A DNA stretch of 10,303 nt from Spirochaetaceae bacterium (GTDB lineage: Bacteria; Spirochaetota; Spirochaetia; Treponematales; Treponemataceae): contig JAFNZQ010000244.1 of NCBI GenBank assembly GCA_017382775.1, positions 1 through 10,303 on the forward strand. Reading direction: 5' to 3'. Shown here piece by piece: positions 6,868 through 10,303 of this stretch; the stretch's first letter is position 1, and every line of letters begins with the position of its first letter. The translations under genes and the position numbers were made by a program. The notes under the pieces are model-generated. The model was not told the DNA's origin, made no database searches, and was given only the letters and a program-made list of their open reading frames with translations.

Positions 6868-6889
6868 TGTTGAAAACCTGTTGAGAACT
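6868..6889 (+). repeat. Tandem 11-bp motif TGTTGAAAACC / TGTTGAGAACT, copy 1
   Basis: Two adjacent 11-mers differ at two positions. The second one overlaps the left arm of the hairpin at 6884-6922. The first 11-mer recurs almost exactly at 7071, so this looks like a repeated element and not pure chance. Confidence 0.45.
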
Positions 6890-6922
6890 TACGGCAAAAT
6901 GTGGATTTTTGTTGTAAGTTCT
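6884..6922 (+). terminator. Probable intrinsic terminator of the STAS-zinc ribbon gene
   Basis: AGAACTTACGGCAAAA (6884-6899) pairs along all 16 positions with TTTTGTTGTAAGTTCT (6907-6922), counting two G-U pairs, around a 7-base loop. A moderately T-rich stretch (TTGTTTAT) follows. It starts 22 bp after the STAS stop codon. The T tract is imperfect, so termination efficiency is uncertain. Confidence 0.55.
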
Positions 6923-6960
6923 TTGTTTATGCGTATTTGGGTGGGTTTCAAATATTAGCG

Positions 6961-6998
6961 GTTGGCTAAACCCCTTATTTTACTGGGGTTTAGCCAAC
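6961..6998 (+). terminator. Perfect 14-bp inverted repeat, second terminator-like hairpin
   Basis: GTTGGCTAAACCCC (6961-6974) and its exact complement GGGGTTTAGCCAAC (6985-6998) enclose a 10-base loop. The stem is much more GC-rich than its surroundings. The sequence after it (TTCGAATTTT) is only partly T-rich, so this may be a back-up terminator, an RNA-processing or stability element, or a dispersed repeat. Confidence 0.5.
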
Positions 6999-7070
6999 TT
7001 CGAATTTTCCGATAAAAATTGTTTTTCTTTCACTGTTCTCCAAGTGTTGTCACTGACAGGACTTATCCCT

Positions 7071-7092
7071 TGTTGAAAACTTGTGGAGTTAT
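7071..7092 (+). repeat. TGTTGAAAACT / TGTGGAGTTAT, copy 2 of the repeated motif
   Basis: The first half matches the copy at 6868 in 10 of 11 positions. TTATCC just upstream (7063-7068) and TGTGGA (7082-7087) resemble parts of a DnaA box, TTATCCACA and its complement, but no complete box is present. Confidence 0.4.
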
Positions 7093-7221
7093 GTTTATTG
7101 TTTTTGAAAAGTTTTGGTCATCCTCTGTACTTTTCCTTTAATATCCTTTCTTGTGTGAATAATTTTTGAAAAATCATTGTGAGTAAAAATCCTAAAAATC
7201 TTCGGTAAATCGCTTCTGTAC

Positions 7222-7250
7222 TTGACAAAAAAAACGTTATAAGGTAGAAT
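7222..7250 (+). promoter_or_regulatory. sigma70-type promoter of the livHMGF operon
   Basis: TTGACA (7222-7227), a 17-base A-rich spacer and TAGAAT (7245-7250) form a near-consensus promoter. The predicted start at about 7257 coincides with the first G of GGAGG (7257-7261), the livH ribosome binding site, giving a leader of only about 10 nt. This leaves no room for attenuation in the leader, so regulation would have to act on initiation. Confidence 0.8.
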
Positions 7251-7266
7251 AAGACCGGAGGTTTTT

Positions 7267-8163
7267 ATGCAGGTTGCGTTATATTTGCAACAATTGGTGA
7301 ATGCTCTTTCCTTGGGAAGTATTTATGCGCTGATTGCCTTGGGTTACACAATGGTTTACGGAATTGTTAAATTGATCAATTTTGCCCACGGCGACATTTT
7401 GATGATTGGTGCCTATGCCGGATACTTCGTTTTGGCTTCTAACGGAGCAAGCCCCATTTCCATGGCCATTGCCTTTATTGTCTCAATGACGGTTTGCGCG
7501 ATTTTAGGCCTTTCCATTGAACGTTTTGCCTACAAGCCGTTGAGATCCGCACCACGATTAAATTCTCTCATAACAGCAATTGCTGTAAGTTTAATTTTGC
7601 AAAACGGAATGCGTGTGTTGCCCTTTGTGGGACCAAATCCTCGGGAATTTATCGGAATTACTTCGAAAATGATAAACGTCGGAAGTGTTCAAATTTCAAA
7701 CATTCAGTTAATCGTAATTGTGTTTTCCGCCATTTTGATGGGAATTTTGTACTATATAATCGGATATACGAAAACGGGAAAGGCCATGCGTGCTGTTTCC
7801 TTTGACATGAATGTTGCCGGCCTTATGGGAATTTCCGTAAATAAAACAATTTCTTTCACATTCGCTTTGGGTTCTGTGTTGGCGGCAGCGGGCGGAATTT
7901 TATACGCTTCCGCATATCCGCAAATTGAGCCCACAATGGGTGCCATGCCCGGATTGAAGGCCTTCGTGGCTGCCGTTTTGGGCGGTATTGGCTCCGTTCC
8001 CGGTGCTGTGTTGGGTGCTTTCATTTTGGCTGTGGCAGAAACCTTTACGAAAGGGTTTTTGTCATCGCAATTTGCCGATGCAATATCATTCACAATACTG
8101 ATTTTGATTTTGCTCATTAAGCCATCGGGAATCCTCGGTAAAAAAATAAACGTTAAGGTGTAG
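7267..8163 (+). CDS. livH: Branched-chain amino acid ABC transporter permease LivH
   Basis: LivH is one of the two inner-membrane permeases of the high-affinity leucine/isoleucine/valine importer. The 298-aa protein is close to the usual ~300 aa and is almost wholly hydrophobic, with about eight likely membrane segments. Family hallmarks are LGSIYALIALGYTMVYGI at 16-33, NFAHGD (38-43), the cytoplasmic coupling loop GKAMRAVSFDMNVAGLMGI (171-189) and VLGGIGSVPGAVLGA (237-251) near the C-terminus. The start follows GGAGG by five bases. It is the first gene of the operon, with livM three bases after its stop. Substrate is assigned by family; related HAAT-family systems import urea or other amides, and nothing visible here separates them beyond the LivHMGF-like sequence. 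Confidence 0.93.
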   Translation: MQVALYLQQLVNALSLGSIYALIALGYTMVYGIVKLINFAHGDILMIGAYAGYFVLASNGASPISMAIAFIVSMTVCAILGLSIERFAYKPLRSAPRLNSLITAIAVSLILQNGMRVLPFVGPNPREFIGITSKMINVGSVQISNIQLIVIVFSAILMGILYYIIGYTKTGKAMRAVSFDMNVAGLMGISVNKTISFTFALGSVLAAAGGILYASAYPQIEPTMGAMPGLKAFVAAVLGGIGSVPGAVLGAFILAVAETFTKGFLSSQFADAISFTILILILLIKPSGILGKKINVKV

Positions 8164-8166
8164 GCA

Positions 8167-9156
8167 ATGAAGGTTCACGTTCGAAATACAATTTTTTTAG
8201 GCGTAATTGCCCTTTTTGCGGTGGCGTGTCCCACCGGTTTAATTGCCGTGGGTGTAATCGATCCTTATTTGGCACAAATACTCACTTTGGCCTGTATAAA
8301 CGCCATTATGGCCATCAGTGTGAACGTAATTTGCGGAATTACCGGCCAGCTTTCCTTGGGACAGGCCGGCTTTTTGGCCATTGGTTCTTACAGTTGCATT
8401 ATTTTAACCGGATCTGGAATCCCCTTGCCGATAAGTGTTCTTTTGGCGGCAATGATTACAGCCTTTTGCGGCTTTCTGATTGGTTTTCCCACATTGAAAT
8501 TAACCGGAGATTATTTGGCAATCGTCACTTTGGGCTTCGGTGAAATCATTCGAGTGATTCTTGTGAATTTGAAGGCTTTAACCGGCGGTGCCAACGGAAA
8601 ACAGATGATTTCCGTTTTGTCTTCCAACGCGATTTTGGCCTTTGCGGTAATAGGCGGAATTTTGGTTGCAATAATAATCCTTTTGCAAAATTTTCTGCGA
8701 TCAAGTTACGGACGGGCGATTTTGGCCGTTCGTGAAGACGAAATTGCGGCAAATTCCACGGGAATAAGTGCCTTCCGTTATAAAATGATTGGTTTCGTAA
8801 TTGCCGCTTTCATTGCCGGAATCGGAGGTGCCTTGTATGCGCCATTCATCGGGTTCGTTAAGCCGGATTTAGCCTCGTACAATCGAAGTATAGACTATTT
8901 GATTTTCGTTGTTTTGGGAGGAATGGGAAGCATCACCGGTTCTGTGCTGGCCGCCTTCGTTTTAACTTACTTGCAGGAATTTCTCCGCTTCTTAAGTGAT
9001 TACAGATTGGTGATTTATCCGATTATTTTAATTTTGGTAATGCTTTTCAGACCCCGGGGATTGTTGGGCACAAAGGAAATTTCTTTCGTCAAACTGGCCG
9101 GAAGAATCAAACGAATTGTTTTGGAAAAAAGGAGGAAAAATGTCTTCCGCAAATGA
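8167..9156 (+). CDS. livM: Branched-chain amino acid ABC transporter permease LivM
   Basis: LivM pairs with LivH to form the membrane channel. The 329-aa protein has about eight to ten hydrophobic segments. Family motifs are GQLSLGQAGFLAIGSY (60-75), LTGDYLAIVTLGFGEIIRV (112-130), the ATPase-contacting loop GRAILAVREDEIAANSTGI (182-200) and VLGGMGSITGSVLAA (249-263). FRPRGLLG near the end is typical, followed by a basic tail. AAGGTG at 8155-8160 precedes the ATG by six bases and overlaps the end of livH, whose stop is three bases upstream. The 3' end overlaps livG by 17 bp, so the livG ribosome binding site lies inside the livM coding sequence. The shorter length than E. coli LivM is normal outside enterobacteria. 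Confidence 0.93.
   Translation: MKVHVRNTIFLGVIALFAVACPTGLIAVGVIDPYLAQILTLACINAIMAISVNVICGITGQLSLGQAGFLAIGSYSCIILTGSGIPLPISVLLAAMITAFCGFLIGFPTLKLTGDYLAIVTLGFGEIIRVILVNLKALTGGANGKQMISVLSSNAILAFAVIGGILVAIIILLQNFLRSSYGRAILAVREDEIAANSTGISAFRYKMIGFVIAAFIAGIGGALYAPFIGFVKPDLASYNRSIDYLIFVVLGGMGSITGSVLAAFVLTYLQEFLRFLSDYRLVIYPIILILVMLFRPRGLLGTKEISFVKLAGRIKRIVLEKRRKNVFRK
9131..9135 (+). promoter_or_regulatory. Ribosome binding site that fixes the livG start
   Basis: GGAGG four bases before ATG at 9140 selects that start over an in-frame ATG at 9116, which has no such site and would add eight lysine-rich residues (MFWKKGGK) unlike the LivG family. Confidence 0.65.
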
Positions 9157-9946
9157 TTTGGTTTTGGAAGCAAATTCCATTTCCATAGTTTTTGGCGGAC
9201 TTAGGGCCGTTTCGGATTTTTCCTGTTCACTTTACAAAGGCGAAGTTGTGGGGCTTATCGGTCCCAACGGAGCCGGAAAAACCACTATTTTCAATATGCT
9301 TTCCTGTGTTTATAAGCCCACTGATGGACAAATCAGTTTTTGGGATAAAAACGGGAACGTTCATAACACAGGACGGTTGCAGGCCTTTCAGCTTCACAAA
9401 CTTGGAGTGGCCCGAACCTTCCAAAATATACGGTTGTTTCAAAATTTGTCCGTTCAAGATAATGTGAAAATCGCCCTGCACGCCCAGCGTAAGGCAAATT
9501 TGTTTCACATACTCTTTCGCACTCGCCGTTTCCGACACGATGAGCGACGGATACAGCAACGGGTGGATGAATTGTTGCAACTTTTCAAAATTTATGAAAA
9601 ACGGGAAGAGTTGGCTAAAAATTTGCCCTACGGAGAGCAACGTAAATTGGAAATTGTTCGAGCTCTGGCTTCTAGTCCCAAGTTGTTGCTTTTGGACGAA
9701 CCTGCGGCGGGAATGAATCCCCAAGAAACGGATGAATTGATGAATTTGATAAAATTCATTCGCGATAAATTCGATATAACCATTCTTCTTATTGAACACG
9801 ATATGCATTTGGTCATGGGAATTTGCCAAAGGTTGATTGTTCTCGATTACGGTAGAGTGATTGCTTCGGGAGATCCGGAAACGGTTACGAAGGATCCCGT
9901 GGTGATTAAGGCTTATTTGGGCGAGGAGGCATTGAATGATGCTTAG
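9140..9946 (+). CDS. livG: Branched-chain amino acid ABC transporter ATP-binding protein LivG
   Basis: LivG is one of the two cytoplasmic ATPases that power the LivHM permease. With the start at 9140 the protein has 268 aa, a normal length. It shows Walker A GPNGAGKTT (41-49), the Q-loop at Gln95 in ARTFQNIRLF, an ABC signature region LPYGEQRKLEI (162-172), Walker B KLLLLDEP (181-188) with the LivG-typical AAGMNPQE after it, and the H-loop His220 in LLIEHDM. The signature reads LPYGEQ where many ABC proteins have LSGGQ, which is normal for the LivG branch. A 17-bp overlap with livM and an 11-bp overlap with livF indicate a tightly coupled operon. Confidence 0.93.
   Translation: MSSANDLVLEANSISIVFGGLRAVSDFSCSLYKGEVVGLIGPNGAGKTTIFNMLSCVYKPTDGQISFWDKNGNVHNTGRLQAFQLHKLGVARTFQNIRLFQNLSVQDNVKIALHAQRKANLFHILFRTRRFRHDERRIQQRVDELLQLFKIYEKREELAKNLPYGEQRKLEIVRALASSPKLLLLDEPAAGMNPQETDELMNLIKFIRDKFDITILLIEHDMHLVMGICQRLIVLDYGRVIASGDPETVTKDPVVIKAYLGEEALNDA
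9923..9929 (+). promoter_or_regulatory. Ribosome binding site of livF
   Basis: GAGGAGG lies inside the livG coding end, six bases before ATG at 9936 and nine before a second in-frame ATG at 9939. Either could initiate; 9936 has the more usual spacing. Confidence 0.6.
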
Positions 9947-10303
9947 TGTGGAAAATTTGAATGTCCATTATGGAGTGATCCATGCCATTCGCGACATTTC
10001 CTTTGAAGTAAATCAAGGGGAAATCATAACATTGATTGGGGCCAACGGAGCGGGAAAAACCACAACATTGCAGGCAATTTCGGCAATTGTGAAAAAATCC
10101 GGTGGCAAAATAATGTTTGAAGATGAAGATATTTCGTCCATGCCTCCGGAACAAATTGTGAAAAAAGGGTTGATCCAGGTTCCGGAAGGTCGCCGTGTTT
10201 TTGCCAATATGAGCGTCAAGGAAAATTTGGAACTGGGTGCTTTCACCCGAAAGGATAAAGCCAAAATTGCCTCCGATTTCGAAATGGTTTTCGACCTTTT
10301 CCC
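9936..10303 (+). CDS. livF: Branched-chain amino acid ABC transporter ATP-binding protein LivF, 5' part
   Basis: The reading frame is open to the window end and gives the first 122 residues of LivF, roughly half of the usual ~235. It begins MMLSVENLNVHYGVIHAI, the normal LivF opening, followed by Walker A GANGAGKTT (35-43). IQVPEGRRVF (80-89) holds the Q-loop at Gln81 and is diagnostic of LivF as opposed to LivG, and NMSVKENLELGAF follows. The signature, Walker B and H-loop lie beyond the edge. LivF pairs with LivG as the second ATPase of the importer. The start overlaps livG by 11 bp. Whether a substrate-binding protein gene follows cannot be seen. Confidence 0.93.
   Translation, partial: MMLSVENLNVHYGVIHAIRDISFEVNQGEIITLIGANGAGKTTTLQAISAIVKKSGGKIMFEDEDISSMPPEQIVKKGLIQVPEGRRVFANMSVKENLELGAFTRKDKAKIASDFEMVFDLF

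Larger units (their letters stand above)
6862..7266. other. 405-bp intergenic region between the STAS gene and livH
   Basis: No convincing gene is present. The region holds a wobble-containing 16-bp hairpin (6884-6922), a perfect 14-bp inverted repeat (6961-6998), two copies of a TGTTGAAAAC motif (6868 and 7071), and the livH promoter (7222-7250). The stretch 7093-7221 is A/T-rich with no element I can name. Confidence 0.6.

Noticed and set aside
7091..7141. Tiny ORF starting ATGTTTATTG in the STAS-livH intergenic region
   Set aside because: Only 16 codons, a poorly spaced ribosome binding site and no promoter; indistinguishable from chance.
7752..8117. 121-aa minus-strand reading frame opposite livH
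   Set aside because: Shadow of the livH permease; its Ala/Pro/Lys-rich composition is the complement of hydrophobic codons.
9227..9829. 200-aa minus-strand reading frame opposite livG
   Set aside because: Fully antisense to a gene with all ABC ATPase motifs; no ribosome binding site and no recognisable domain.

Overview
The window is ordinary bacterial chromosome of moderate-to-low GC. It has clear Shine-Dalgarno sites (GGAGG-like) and strong sigma70-type promoters. My best guess is a spirochaete, most likely Treponema-like. The guess rests on the overall gene mix, an M15 peptidase ending in a GGKW...HFEYRPEL block, a STAS protein with a C-terminal zinc ribbon, and a clostridial/Bacillus-type ThyA. 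No single marker gene proves it, so treat the taxonomy as an inference.

Layout. Positions 2-157 (+) are the last codons of an M15 metallopeptidase, convergent with a long minus-strand block. Read in transcription order, that block starts at a divergent control region (6075-6297). It holds a 778-aa protein of unknown function (3738-6074, GTG start), thyA (2890-3720) and folA (2369-2893, sharing an ATGA overlap with thyA). A second promoter, built into the folA stop codon, then drives a 415-aa receiver/STAS-like/receiver protein (1078-2325) and a PHP-family phosphatase (172-1065). In the plus direction from the control region come a STAS-zinc ribbon gene (6298-6861) and a 405-bp intergenic region with two strong hairpins and a repeated DnaA-box-like motif. 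Last is the branched-chain amino acid ABC transporter operon livH-livM-livG-livF, with livF cut by the window end.

How the genes fit together. ThyA makes dTMP and oxidises methylene-THF to dihydrofolate; FolA reduces it back, so their translational coupling is logical. LivHMGF are the two permeases and two ATPases of a high-affinity branched-chain amino acid importer; no substrate-binding protein gene is visible here. The 415-aa protein and the STAS-zinc ribbon protein both point to partner-switch or scaffold-type signalling, but no kinase or phosphatase partner is in the window.

No mobile element, CRISPR array, tRNA or rRNA was seen. The points most worth a second look are the 415-aa protein, whose three signalling domains all lack key phosphorylation residues; the promoters, four of which have TTGACA and exactly 17 bp of spacer, with at least two placing the Shine-Dalgarno at the predicted +1; the uncharacterised 778-aa protein; and the structured 6862-7266 intergenic region.
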